Assembly: GCA_003611875.1 (NCBI GenBank) | Contig: RAYY01000001.1 | Span: 124,001 to 188,000, forward strand | DNA: 64,000 nucleotides | Origin: a bacterium D16-56 | GTDB lineage: Bacteria; Bacillota; Clostridia; Lachnospirales; Lachnospiraceae | Direction: 5' to 3' | Shown here: piece after piece, positions 1 to 8,362 of the stretch | How the letters are laid out: each line of letters opens with the position of its first letter | Position numbering within the stretch: position 1 is the first letter of the stretch | Position numbers and translations under genes: made by a program | Notes under the pieces: generated by a model | What the model was told of the DNA's origin: nothing | Database searches by the model: none | The model's input: the letters and a program-made list of their open reading frames with translations, nothing else

Positions 1-124
1 AAGCGCTGCTTCTGGTTCCGGAGGACCCGGTTCTGCCCCTGGAGGCGCTGCTTCTGCTCCTAGAACTATTCCTTGCCCTGGAATTGCCTGAATTGTACAT
101 CTGATCTTCGTCGTACCTGCTCAT
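1..124 (-). CDS. Partial Arg/Ser-rich small protein, C-terminus off the left edge
   Basis: An ATG at 122-124 on the minus strand is preceded by a GGGTGG ribosome-binding site and opens a frame that runs off the left edge. The 41 visible residues start MSRYDEDQMYNSGNS and are then almost entirely Arg, Ser, Gly, Ala and Thr. Such low-complexity basic proteins are seen among spore-coat-like and nucleic-acid-binding proteins, but no domain can be assigned. It is divergent from the high-cysteine gene to its right. The frame is clear; the function is unknown. Confidence 0.55.
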   Translation of the reverse strand, partial: MSRYDEDQMYNSGNSRARNSSRSRSSASRGRTGSSGTRSSA

Positions 125-403
125 AATTACCACCCATTTTCTTTATACTACATACCTTTATGAGTATAACATACTTTGCCGAAAAGGGAATTAAATTTTT
201 TTAAAATTATCCTCTTTTTTTTCGCCATTTATCACAATTATTTTTTTACACCCTATACAAGTACAGTGCTGCCGAAATTTAAGCAAGGCTGTACTTGTCT
301 CGATCCGTCTGAAAAACTTTCCGCAAATTTTTCAAAAAAATCGGAAACTGTGACATGCAGGCCCACATATGATGCATTGTAAATAATTTTTGGAGGAACT
401 GGT

Positions 404-640
404 ATGAGCGATTTAGCAGCAACAAACTGCGGCTGTGACTGCAACTGCAACTGTAACGCAGGAGGAAGCGGGTGCAATATCATCTGGCTGATCCTGATCC
501 TGTGCTGCTGCGGCGGCGGCAGCAACGGGTGTGGATGTGAACATAACAACTGCTTTGGCTGTGGAAACGGCTTTGGCTGTGACTGGATCTGGATTATCCT
601 TCTTCTCTGCTGCTGCGGCAACGGCGGCTTCTTCTGCTAA
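404..640 (+). CDS. High-cysteine small protein (chorion class high-cysteine type)
   Basis: 78 residues with a GGAGG site seven bases before the ATG. About a quarter of the residues are Cys. Two cysteine/glycine blocks (residues 9-25 and 41-58) alternate with two short hydrophobic stretches, each ending in a CCCG motif (IIWLILILCCCGGG and WIWIILLLCCCGNG), so the protein is an internal duplication. Similar clostridial proteins are annotated as chorion-class high-cysteine proteins. A structural, metal-binding or disulfide-crosslinked envelope or spore role is possible but unproven. It ends just before a shared hairpin terminator. Confidence 0.75.
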   Translation: MSDLAATNCGCDCNCNCNAGGSGCNIIWLILILCCCGGGSNGCGCEHNNCFGCGNGFGCDWIWIILLLCCCGNGGFFC

Positions 641-648
641 AGAATCCA

Positions 649-669
649 GCCCCCTTCTCTCAAGGGGGC
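649..669. terminator. Bidirectional hairpin terminator
   Basis: GCCCCCTT and AAGGGGGC are perfect 8-base arms around a 5-base loop, followed on the plus strand by ATTTCTTCTTTT. It serves the high-cysteine gene and contains the stop codon (660-662) of the convergent small gene. Confidence 0.7.
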
Positions 670-827
670 ATTTCTTCTTTTCCTTCTGTATTTTCCTCAA
701 AAGCAACCCCTCGGTATTCCCGGCGGCGTGTACGGCATTTGATTCCGTTTCCTTTCCTCTGGTACTCCTGACAATCCTCATCAATCTCGTAAACCGCATT
801 TCCCTCTATAATCAATCTTGTTGCCAT
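660..827 (-). CDS. Small conserved-looking hypothetical protein, 55 aa
   Basis: The start is set at the ATG at 825-827 because AGGAGG lies just upstream; longer in-frame extensions lack such a site. The product begins MATRLIIEGNAVYEIDEDC and continues into a basic then acidic tail. No domain is recognised. It converges on the high-cysteine gene and its stop codon sits inside the shared terminator hairpin. Confidence 0.6.
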   Translation of the reverse strand: MATRLIIEGNAVYEIDEDCQEYQRKGNGIKCRTRRREYRGVAFEENTEGKEEMPP

Positions 828-921
828 TTGTTTTCTTCCTCCTGATAAAGATAATATATGCAGTTGGTATGTTTTTCTTGAATCCTGCATATATTGTTTC
901 AAAAATGTTAAGGAGCCGTCT

Positions 922-1263
922 ATGAACGACGAATCGGGAATTGATGTCCGTCTGACGGATTTTGACTATCTGCTTGCAGATCCGCACCTGCAGATGGTAA
1001 AAGCAGCCATTCCCTATATGCAGCAGCCCATGCAGCGCTTTCTTTCCATGATGATCAAAATGCAGGAGCTGAACCGCACCATGAGCCTGTTTTCCGGAGG
1101 AGAGGTATCTGCCATGAGCTTTGGCTCTGCCGGAGACCGGAAAGCCTCGCCGGTAGAAATGCTTCAGGCCATCAAACCATATGCCAGTCCAAGAGAACAG
1201 GAATTAATTGAGATGATGGAAAACCTGCAGATCATGCTGCAGGCCATGCAGACCCAAGCTTAA
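922..1263 (+). CDS. Hypothetical protein, 113 aa, first gene of a two-gene unit
   Basis: AAGGAG precedes the ATG. The product is rich in Met and Gln with predicted amphipathic helices (PYMQQPMQRFLSMMIKMQEL) and ends EMMENLQIMLQAMQTQA. There is no signal peptide or membrane segment. The next gene starts 16 bases after the stop, so the two are co-transcribed and may act together. I do not recognise the family; helical, methionine-rich adaptor-like proteins of this size occur near sporulation genes, but that is only a guess. Confidence 0.65.
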   Translation: MNDESGIDVRLTDFDYLLADPHLQMVKAAIPYMQQPMQRFLSMMIKMQELNRTMSLFSGGEVSAMSFGSAGDRKASPVEMLQAIKPYASPREQELIEMMENLQIMLQAMQTQA

Positions 1264-1279
1264 CGGAAAGGAGTTTTTT

Positions 1280-1567
1280 ATGGCCCTCAGCAACTGGAAA
1301 CAAGACCCCAGGCTTCATCAGATGGCACCGGAAAAGCTGGATTACCTGACTTCCTTTGCAGACCGGATCTCCGGGCTGCCAAAGGAGCAGATCCTTCCCG
1401 CTTTTATGTCCATGCAAGTGGACGCCGCTCAGAAGGGCATTCGTTTTTCCGACCAGGAGGCCGAGCTTTTGGCTTCTGTTTTAACCTCCGGTATGTCTCC
1501 GGAGGAAAAAAAGAAACTAGAAGCTCTCCGCTTTATTGCAAAAAAATTGGCTGCCAGGTCCTCCTGA
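1280..1567 (+). CDS. Hypothetical helical protein, 95 aa, second gene of the unit
   Basis: Preceded by GGAAAGGAG. The product is helical and soluble, with a charged C-terminal segment (SPEEKKKLEALRFIAKK). It follows the 113-aa gene by 16 bases. No known domain. Its end converges on the L,D-transpeptidase gene, with about 80 bases between the stops. Confidence 0.65.
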   Translation: MALSNWKQDPRLHQMAPEKLDYLTSFADRISGLPKEQILPAFMSMQVDAAQKGIRFSDQEAELLASVLTSGMSPEEKKKLEALRFIAKKLAARSS

Positions 1568-1647
1568 CAGCCATAACCGATCCGATAAAATTCGTTGGGA
1601 GCCGATTTCCCATCTGACTATGGTATTCCTGCAGCATAATAAAAATA

Positions 1648-2487
1648 TCACAAGGACGGCTCTCCTGAAGGAAGATTTTCCGTCTCTGCCCGGGGAAGCT
1701 GCGGCATAATCACAATTCTGGCTTCTGGCTTTAATTCCTGCACCAGCTGTTTCACCCTTTCTTCCGGAATGGCAATGCACCCTTCCGTCCAGGTCTTCTG
1801 AGGATGAATCCCATGAAGGAAAATAGCGGAGCCTTTCCCCGGAATCCGTTCTTCCGTGTTATAATCCAGGGCAAGGGCATAATTGTAAGAGGGAACTACC
1901 TTTGCCAGCTCCTCAGCAGAATTCCAGTCCCGAGCCACCTGCCTGGTGCTTACCATCTGGTTATAATAACGGCTGCTGCTGTCATCCACCCAAAAGTCGT
2001 GCTCATCCAGCTCCCTATAGGAAATCACACTGCCCGGATCCGGAAGGATTCCAAAAGCGCTTACAAAGCCATAGTCACCCACAGGCGTCCTCCTGTCCCC
2101 TTCCCTTTTATCTGTGGACATTCCGTTATAGCCACAGTAACCGGAAACACAAAATACCTCCTGCCAGCTTCCGTCCCCATCCTTCCTATAATAAGCTGTC
2201 CTTACCAGCGGGCTGTCCATCCCGGACCCTGCCACCACCACGATCTGGTCCGTCTGCCCGGCTGCCGAAAGCTTTCCCACATCCAGATCCAGATGCATAG
2301 CAGACAGATCCTGCCCCTGCTGTCTGTCAGGTCCGCTCTCTCCCGGATCCGCTGCGTTCTCGTTCTGCGCCGATTCCCCGATATAAATCACCGGAGATCC
2401 CTCCGCCATAGCAGTCATTCCTGTCATAGACATCACCAACCCGAAGGCTGCCGCCAGCCTTCCTAAGTTCCATCCCTTTCCTTTCAT
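1648..2487 (-). CDS. Secreted L,D-transpeptidase (YkuD-like) family protein
   Basis: 279 aa from the ATG at 2485-2487, chosen because it has an AAAGGA site and is followed directly by a signal peptide (GRLAAAFGLVMSMTGMTAMA). The catalytic end has the pattern IFLHGI followed by WTEGCIAIPEERV, matching the His and Cys of YkuD L,D-transpeptidases that crosslink peptidoglycan outside the membrane. Upstream residues SDKREGDRRTPVG-like (TDKREGDRRTPVGDYGF) match the conserved substrate-side loop of this family. Residues 30-100 are a low-complexity linker. It lies downstream of glgX on the same strand, separated by about 215 bases containing a dispersed repeat. Confidence 0.85.
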   Translation of the reverse strand: MKGKGWNLGRLAAAFGLVMSMTGMTAMAEGSPVIYIGESAQNENAADPGESGPDRQQGQDLSAMHLDLDVGKLSAAGQTDQIVVVAGSGMDSPLVRTAYYRKDGDGSWQEVFCVSGYCGYNGMSTDKREGDRRTPVGDYGFVSAFGILPDPGSVISYRELDEHDFWVDDSSSRYYNQMVSTRQVARDWNSAEELAKVVPSYNYALALDYNTEERIPGKGSAIFLHGIHPQKTWTEGCIAIPEERVKQLVQELKPEARIVIMPQLPRAETENLPSGEPSL

Positions 2488-2562
2488 GATTTTATCCTTT
2501 CTTTTTTGGTTTCTTCTGTACCCTTTCCTGCTTTTGTTGCTGTTCACTGGTCCCCAGTATAT

Positions 2563-2637
2563 CTTCATGCGCCCGGCAGCGGACGCGCCACCAATCATGA
2601 AAACTTGGCAGGCCCATTTGGCATACCTGATTTTACC
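2563..2637 (+). repeat. Dispersed structured repeat, copy a (3' truncated)
   Basis: Begins with the CATGCGCCCGGCAGCGGACG arm and continues through AAACTTGGCAGGCCCATTTG and CATACCTGATTTTA, but lacks the terminal ATCGCC hairpin seen in full copies. It lies between glgX and the L,D-transpeptidase gene, inverted relative to both. Confidence 0.75.
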
Positions 2638-2702
2638 ACAAAAAACAGCAGATATCCACAAAGAATATCTGTCTGTCTTCTTAACATTTATTTACAAAGC
2701 TT

Positions 2703-4874
2703 TTATTTTCTGACCCCCATAAATACCTTCACGCTCCGCGGACCGATCTCAAAGGTATCTCCTGCTTCCTGCCCCGGCTTCTGACGTTCTTCCCAGGTAT
2801 CCACAGCCATCTTCCAGCACATCCCGTCCGGCAGAGAAGGCAGCAGCACCTGCAGCTTCTCCCAATAAGCATTGGAGGCCACATAGACCACATCCTCCGA
2901 ACCATCCTCCTCACGTCCGGCAAACATGACGCCCACATACCGCTCATGGGATGCAAACTGCCCTCTCCATGGCTTTTCCCCATGGAAGCTGGTATCCGGG
3001 AATCCGCATGCACCGTCGCTGACATTGCACCGCAGCACCCGATGGGCCTTACGGAATGCAATCATATATTTAAAAAATTCGAAAATGTCCTGATATTCCT
3101 GCAGCCGGTTCCAATCCAGCCAGGAGGTAATATTATCCTGGCAATATGCATTATTATTGCCGAACTGGGTATTGCAGAACTCATCGCCGGCCAAAAACAT
3201 AGGAATCCCCCGGCTGCACATTAAAAGCCCGAACGCATTCCGAATCATCCTGCGGCGAAGCTCCAGAACCTTTGGATCATGAGTCTCCCCCTCCGCCCCG
3301 CAGTTCCAGCTGTTGTTGTCATTGGCACCGTCCGTATTATTCCAGCCGTTTTTTTCATTATGCTTTACATTATAAGAAAAAATATCATAGAGCGTAAAAC
3401 CGTCATGACAGGTAATAAAATTCACCGAAGCATTCTTCCTGGCGCTGACCTCGTAAATATCCCGTGACCCTACCATTCTCAGGGCCGCCGCCTGGGCAAA
3501 GCCCTCGTCGCCCTTTAAATAACGGCGCATATCGTCCCGGTAACGTCCGTTCCACTCTGCCCAGCGGTTCCAGGACGGGAAGGAGCCTACCTGGTAAAGT
3601 CCCACTGCATCCCAGGCCTCGGCAATCAGCTTTACATCCCCCAGAATCGGGTCAAAGGCAAGGGACTGCAAAAGCGGCGGCTTATTCATGGGCGTCCCGT
3701 CCTCATTGCGCCCTAAAATGGAAGCCAAATCGAACCGAAAGCCGTTGATCCGGTAGGTGCTTACCCAATACCGCAGACAGTTTAAGATCATCTGATGGAC
3801 AATGGGATGATTGCAGTTTAAGGTGTTGCCGCAGCCGCTGAAATTGTAATAATAGCCCTCCGGGGTCAGCAGATAGTAAATATTGTTGTCAAATCCCTTA
3901 AAGGAGAAAAACGGTCCGTCCTCATTGCCCTCTGCCGTATGGTTGAACACCACATCCAGATAGACCTCAATGCCGTTCTGGTTAAACTCCCAGATCAGAT
4001 TTTTCAGCTCATTCCCTTCCCGGTTGTGCTCCCTTTTTGCCGTATAGCTGGTATTGGGAGCAAAAAAGCTGACCGTACTGTAGCCCCAGTAATTATAAAG
4101 CTTTTCCCCGTCCACCTCCCGATAATCCTGCATCTCGTCAAATTCAAAGATGGGCATCAGCTCCACCACGTTTACCCCTAACTCCTTCAGATAAGGAAGC
4201 TTTTCCCGCAGTCCTGCAAAGGTTCCGGGATTCACTACGCCGGAGGATTTGTCCATGGTAAAGCCGCGGACATGAAGCTCATAAATCACCAGATCCTCCA
4301 TGGGAAGCAAAGGTGAGCGCATATCTCCCCAGTCAAAATCATCCTTTACCACCCGCGCCTTGTAATGCTGCTCTCCCGGCGAGGAATCGCCCCACTGGCT
4401 CTGGCCGGTCACAGCCTTGGCGTAAGGATCCAGCAGATATTTGGTCTTATCAAAAATAAGGCCCTTTTTCGGATCATAGGGCCCGTCAACCCGGTACGCA
4501 TATTCAAATTCCTCAATGTTCAGCTTGAATACGATCATGGAATACACATTACCGATCCGATAATGATCCGGAAACGGCAGCACGGCAAAAGGCTCCTCCT
4601 CCATAGGACGAAACAGCAGAAGCTCGATCGAGGTAGCCTCATGAGAATACACGGTAAAATTCACACCGCCCGGAATGGCCGTTGCACCATTGGTCTCATA
4701 AAATCCGGGGCGAATGTCAAAGCCTGCCACATGATCCATGGGAACTAAGTGGATGGTACGGGGCAAAGCCAGCTTTTCCACCATTTCCTGCTCCTTCTGT
4801 TCCCTCAGGGCTTCTCTCCGGGTCACGATCTCTACCCGCTGCTCCTTCCCTTTGTCTGCTTGTACCTTTCCCAT
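2703..4874 (-). CDS. glgX: Glycogen debranching enzyme, GlgX/isoamylase type (GH13)
   Basis: 723 aa from the ATG at 4872-4874, which has an AGAGGGGA site; an in-frame TTG 51 bases upstream is less likely. An N-terminal CBM48-like domain (about 45-160) is followed by a GH13 catalytic barrel. The nucleophile Asp lies in NGFRFDLASILGR, the acid/base Glu in LIAEAWDA and the third Asp in ITCHDGFTL; VVFNHTAEG is region I. These enzymes hydrolyse alpha-1,6 branches of glycogen or limit dextrins. It is the only glycogen gene in view. A sigma-A-type promoter lies about 215-240 bases upstream of the start. Confidence 0.93.
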   Translation of the reverse strand: MGKVQADKGKEQRVEIVTRREALREQKEQEMVEKLALPRTIHLVPMDHVAGFDIRPGFYETNGATAIPGGVNFTVYSHEATSIELLLFRPMEEEPFAVLPFPDHYRIGNVYSMIVFKLNIEEFEYAYRVDGPYDPKKGLIFDKTKYLLDPYAKAVTGQSQWGDSSPGEQHYKARVVKDDFDWGDMRSPLLPMEDLVIYELHVRGFTMDKSSGVVNPGTFAGLREKLPYLKELGVNVVELMPIFEFDEMQDYREVDGEKLYNYWGYSTVSFFAPNTSYTAKREHNREGNELKNLIWEFNQNGIEVYLDVVFNHTAEGNEDGPFFSFKGFDNNIYYLLTPEGYYYNFSGCGNTLNCNHPIVHQMILNCLRYWVSTYRINGFRFDLASILGRNEDGTPMNKPPLLQSLAFDPILGDVKLIAEAWDAVGLYQVGSFPSWNRWAEWNGRYRDDMRRYLKGDEGFAQAAALRMVGSRDIYEVSARKNASVNFITCHDGFTLYDIFSYNVKHNEKNGWNNTDGANDNNSWNCGAEGETHDPKVLELRRRMIRNAFGLLMCSRGIPMFLAGDEFCNTQFGNNNAYCQDNITSWLDWNRLQEYQDIFEFFKYMIAFRKAHRVLRCNVSDGACGFPDTSFHGEKPWRGQFASHERYVGVMFAGREEDGSEDVVYVASNAYWEKLQVLLPSLPDGMCWKMAVDTWEERQKPGQEAGDTFEIGPRSVKVFMGVRK

Positions 4875-5057
4875 AAAATCCCCTCTCTTTCCTTGGCGGA
4901 AATCTGTCTTCCCTTTCTCCGGCAATACTCATCCAATATATGGAAAGCAAAAAAGAGCCGCCGCATCCTGCAGCCTGCCAACACACACCTGGTGCCCTCT
5001 ATATTGCGGACCAGAAAAACCGGCATGATGGTGCTGCTCTGCAACAGCTCCTAACAC

Positions 5058-5117
5058 AATGATTCTCATTTCCGACCAATCTGCTTTTATTATATTCCAA
5101 TTACCTGTACATTTCAA
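5058..5117 (-). promoter_or_regulatory. glgX promoter with a Fur-core-like palindrome
   Basis: On the minus strand TTGAAA (5112-5117) and TATAAT (5089-5094) are 17 bases apart, an excellent sigma-A promoter. About 19 bases downstream of the -10 lies AATGAGAATCATT (5058-5070), identical to the core of many enterobacterial Fur boxes and a perfect 5-3-5 palindrome. Whether a metalloregulator binds here is inference; the same ATG could also open a short leader frame. Confidence 0.5.
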
Positions 5118-5136
5118 GTAAATCCTAAAAAATACT

Positions 5137-6150
5137 TCATTTCCTGCTGTATGCAGGTATTTTCGAAGGACTGCCTGAACCGTCAATCCGCTCATACAGC
5201 TTCTGAAGCGCCTCCCGGATGCCTCCCACCTCATCGATCAGCCCTTCCTTTACGGCTTGCTCCCCTACCAGGACCGTACCCAGATCACGGGTCAGCATTT
5301 TCGTGTTGTGCATCAGACATTTTACCTGTCCGTACTCCATCCGTGAATGCATGCTGATAAAGCTTAAGATCCTGTCCTGAATCATATTAAAATACTCATA
5401 AGTCTGTGATGCGCCGATCACCATTCCGGTCATACGGACCGGATGAATCATCATGGTTCCTGTAGGAACAATAAAAGAATAATCGGCGGACACTGCCAGC
5501 GGCACCCCAATGGAATGACTTCCTCCCAGGACCAATGACACGGTGGGCATAGTCAGGGAGGCGATCATCTCTGCAATGGCAAGCCCTGCATCCACATCCC
5601 CGCCGGAGGTGTTTAACAGCACCAAAAGCCCGTCCACACTGTCATCATCCTCCAGGGAGGCCAGCTTGGGCAGTACATGGTCATACTTTGTGGTCTTGGA
5701 GTTGCCGGAAAGATTCTCATGCCCCTCCACCTCTCCGATAATAGACAGAAGGTGAATCTTTCTTTGTCTCTCGTTTCCTTCCAAAGTCATCTGCCCATAT
5801 TCCTGCAGCTTTTCATCCTCCTTTTCTTCCAGCTCCTTTTCCCTTTTCCTGTCCTTGTTCCCGCTTCCGTTCCATTCTCCGCTTCCATCCCCGTTTCTGC
5901 TTTCGTTCCATTCCCCGTTTCTGTCTCCGTTCCTGTTTCCGTCCCGTTCCCCGTTTCTGTCCCCGTTCCTGCTTCCGTGCCGTTCCCCGTTCCTGTCCTT
6001 GCTGTTTCCTGTGTCCGGATTCCGATTCCCCATTTCAGCCTTCTCTGTGTCCTTCCATGCTTCCTGCCGCATAACAATCACCTTCACCGGCAGCCTGAGC
6101 CTCATCAGGTCTGCCTCCCTTTCCTGATTTTCAAAAGCTTTTGACCGCAT
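5137..6150 (-). CDS. ClpP-like serine protease, TepA-type, with repeat-rich N-terminus
   Basis: 337 aa with an AGGGAAG site before the ATG. Residues about 135-325 form a ClpP/crotonase-fold protease: the nucleophile Ser is in LGGSHSIGVPLA, the catalytic His in MMIHPVRMTG, and the glycine-rich strand is NTSGGDVDAG. Clostridial and bacillar homologues are annotated as translocation-enhancing protein TepA and are thought to degrade membrane or signal peptides. The N-terminal 130 residues include about 50 built from NGDRNGER-like repeats, then a Lys/Glu-rich coil. That extension is far longer than in usual TepA proteins. It is divergent from yjfB. Confidence 0.85.
   Translation of the reverse strand: MRSKAFENQEREADLMRLRLPVKVIVMRQEAWKDTEKAEMGNRNPDTGNSKDRNGERHGSRNGDRNGERDGNRNGDRNGEWNESRNGDGSGEWNGSGNKDRKREKELEEKEDEKLQEYGQMTLEGNERQRKIHLLSIIGEVEGHENLSGNSKTTKYDHVLPKLASLEDDDSVDGLLVLLNTSGGDVDAGLAIAEMIASLTMPTVSLVLGGSHSIGVPLAVSADYSFIVPTGTMMIHPVRMTGMVIGASQTYEYFNMIQDRILSFISMHSRMEYGQVKCLMHNTKMLTRDLGTVLVGEQAVKEGLIDEVGGIREALQKLYERIDGSGSPSKIPAYSRK
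5858..6002 (-). repeat. Intragenic 12-bp minisatellite in the ClpP-like gene
   Basis: About twelve degenerate copies of a 12-base unit (plus-strand CCGTTTCTGTCC-like) encode Arg-Asn-Gly-[Asp/Glu] repeats. The unit length is a multiple of three, so gain or loss of units would keep the frame and only change linker length. Confidence 0.75.
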
Positions 6151-6304
6151 TGTTCTTCCCTAGTGCTCTGTCCGGTCAAGAACTGAACCTCTGGACTGTC
6201 TGGCACGTACCAGTGCTGGTATAACCGTTATCACAGACAAAGCGGTCAGCAATCTTCCTATAACCCTACCATTATGCCCAGAAATTCCAAAAGCCATGTA
6301 GGAA

Positions 6305-6333
6305 TTGCATTTTATCCATTTTTTTGCTATGAT
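6305..6333 (+). promoter_or_regulatory. Sigma-A-type promoter of the YjfB-like gene
   Basis: TTGCAT (6305-6310) and TATGAT (6328-6333) are separated by 17 bases, 30 bases before the ATG. No sigma-28 motif was seen, although the gene family is linked to motility. Confidence 0.6.
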
Positions 6334-6362
6334 AGAAAACAAAAAGAAGGAGGAAGCAGACT

Positions 6363-6536
6363 ATGAACATTTCTGCATTATCTATCCCTGTCTACTCAGG
6401 CAGCGGCGGCACAGGTCTGGAGATCGCCATGATGTCCAAAGCCCTGGACACTGCAGAAGTCACCGGCGACGCGATCAATAAAATGCTGGAAGCCAGCGTA
6501 ACCGGACTAGGACAGCACATTGATATCCGTGCATAA
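6363..6536 (+). CDS. YjfB-like putative motility protein, 57 aa
   Basis: AAGGAGG precedes the ATG. The product starts MNISALSIPVYSGSGG, contains IAMMSKALDTAEVTGDAI and ends GQHIDIRA. This matches the small YjfB family (PF14070 type): a short N-terminal strand, then a helix with the MxxKALDTA motif. The family is found in flagellated Firmicutes and is described as putative motility proteins of unknown mechanism. It is transcribed alone, opposite the ClpP-like gene, and ends in a hairpin terminator. Confidence 0.8.
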   Translation: MNISALSIPVYSGSGGTGLEIAMMSKALDTAEVTGDAINKMLEASVTGLGQHIDIRA

Positions 6537-6544
6537 AGGTCTTC

Positions 6545-6615
6545 TGAGACAAAAAGAGCTGCTGAAGAAGCTTTCGCAAATCCAAGCCCCTTTCAGCAGC
6601 CCTTTTCCTGTCTCA
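6545..6615. terminator. Hairpin terminator after the YjfB-like gene
   Basis: TGAGAC/GTCTCA outer arms enclose AAAAAGAGCTGCTGAA (6551-6566) and TTTCAGCAGCCCTTTT (6591-6606). With A-rich and T-rich flanks it could work in both directions, ending yjfB and the convergent cls. Confidence 0.6.
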
Positions 6616-6707
6616 AAGCCCATGCCGTCACTGTCCTGCATGTCTGTGCCATCCTTTTACCATCCGGCGCAAAAGCCCTTTGCCAAGCGGCCAATGCGCT
6701 GCCGCCG

Positions 6708-8264
6708 CTACATAAGCGGCGCCGCCAGACGAAGCCCTGCGCCGGCCAGCTTTTTCCACACAGGATATCGTTTACATTCCTCCTCTGTAATTTCCTGACA
6801 TGCCTTTAACGTATCCTGGAAATCCCGCTCCACGTCTGCCACTGCCCCGCACCGATACAGATACACTGCACACTCAAAATGCAGGTATAAGCTTCTGTAG
6901 TCCAAATTTACGGAGCCTACCACTGCTTTCTCCCCATCGCTGCTGAACACCTTGGCATGGATAAACCCTGGCGTATACTCGAAGATCCTGACCCCTGCAG
7001 CCAAAAGCTCCCCATAATAAGATCTGGCCAGCAAATATGCATACGGCTTATCCGGCACATGGGGCATGAGAATCACCACCTCCACCCCCCGCTTGGCGGC
7101 AAAGGTCAAGGCTGTAATCATATCACTGTCCAGAATCAGATACGGCGTCATAATATGCACATAATTCCTGGCCTCATTTAATATGTCCAGATACACGTAT
7201 TCCCCCACGGTCTCATGATCCCAGGGGCTGTCCCCATAAGGCATCACAAACCCATCCATCTTCAGCCTGGCCGGATAGAAATAATCCGGGCTCCGCAGAT
7301 ATTTCCCATAGTCCTCTCTGCCGCGCTCCGTCACATTCCACATCTGGAGAAACATCATCAGAAAGCTGTTGACCGCCTCCCCCTTCAGCATCACTGCCGT
7401 GTCTTTCCAATGCCCGAACCGCACTACCTGGTTAATGTATTCATCTGCCAGATTAATGCCTCCGGTAAAGGCCGTATGACCGTCAATCACTGTGATCTTT
7501 CTGTGATCCCGGTTGTTCTGATAGCTGGAGAGAGCAGGCTTTACCGGAGAAAACATTTTACATCGGATCCCCATCCGCTCCAGCTTCTGAGGATAATGAT
7601 GGGGCAGCAGGGTCAGACAGCCCATGCCGTCATACATAAACCGCACCTCCACCCCTTCCTTTGCCTTCCTCGCCAGCACCTCCAGCACAGAATCCCAGAA
7701 TTTCCCTTCTTCTACAATAAAATATTCCATGAAAATATACCGCTCTGCTTTTTCAAGCTCCTCCAAAAGCCGCGGATACCACACATCCCCTAAAGGAAAA
7801 TATTCCACGTAGGTCTTATCATAAATGGGATATCCTCCATAACGTCCCATATATGCCGCCAGATGGGACGCTCTCTTACTCTCCTTGGCAAGCCGGGCCA
7901 TAACCATCTGATTCTGCTCAAGAAACGGCGCGGTCTGTTCCAGATTCTCATCCAGCCGGGCCGCAAGCCGGTGAGTCCCCACCTGCAGCTTGAGAAAAAT
8001 ATAAAACATAGCGCCAAACACCGGAAATACCAGCACCGGAATCACCCAGGCAAGCTGATAGATCGGGTTCTGACGCTGATTGATAATATAAATCACCACC
8101 AAGGCGCTTAAAAGCGTAAAACCGCCATACACAAAAAATATATGATCCCCCAGCCATTTAAACGCACCAAACAGCACCACAAGCTGAATCAGCAGAAACA
8201 GCATCACAAAAGCCGTCCTGCCAAAGATCACTCGCAGAAATTTCTTCCATTTCTTTCGATTCAC
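6708..8264 (-). CDS. cls: Cardiolipin synthase (phospholipase D superfamily)
   Basis: The start is placed at GTG 8262-8264, ten bases after AGGAGG; the longer TTG start lacks a site. The 518-aa product has two N-terminal transmembrane helices and a PLDc_N-type hydrophobic segment. Two HKD motifs follow: DHRKITVIDGHTAFTGGIN and FIHAKVFSSDGEKAVVGSVN. It joins two phosphatidylglycerols into cardiolipin in the membrane. Length and motif spacing are typical of bacterial Cls. It lies downstream of metY on the same strand, with a weak hairpin between. Confidence 0.92.
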   Translation of the reverse strand: MNRKKWKKFLRVIFGRTAFVMLFLLIQLVVLFGAFKWLGDHIFFVYGGFTLLSALVVIYIINQRQNPIYQLAWVIPVLVFPVFGAMFYIFLKLQVGTHRLAARLDENLEQTAPFLEQNQMVMARLAKESKRASHLAAYMGRYGGYPIYDKTYVEYFPLGDVWYPRLLEELEKAERYIFMEYFIVEEGKFWDSVLEVLARKAKEGVEVRFMYDGMGCLTLLPHHYPQKLERMGIRCKMFSPVKPALSSYQNNRDHRKITVIDGHTAFTGGINLADEYINQVVRFGHWKDTAVMLKGEAVNSFLMMFLQMWNVTERGREDYGKYLRSPDYFYPARLKMDGFVMPYGDSPWDHETVGEYVYLDILNEARNYVHIMTPYLILDSDMITALTFAAKRGVEVVILMPHVPDKPYAYLLARSYYGELLAAGVRIFEYTPGFIHAKVFSSDGEKAVVGSVNLDYRSLYLHFECAVYLYRCGAVADVERDFQDTLKACQEITEEECKRYPVWKKLAGAGLRLAAPLM

Positions 8265-8332
8265 CTTCTGCCCGCCTCCTGTCCACAAAACCAGCCGCTT
8301 CACCTTGCGCCGGTAAGCCAAAGGCAGCCGCT

Positions 8333-8352
8333 GCTCATTCCCAACGGCTGCC
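8333..8352 (-). terminator. Hairpin between metY and cls
   Basis: GGCAGCCG and CGGCTGCC are perfect 8-base arms with a short loop. The minus-strand 3' side has only TTTGG, so it is a weak terminator or a processing hairpin. Confidence 0.45.
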
Positions 8353-8362
8353 GCAAACCCTT

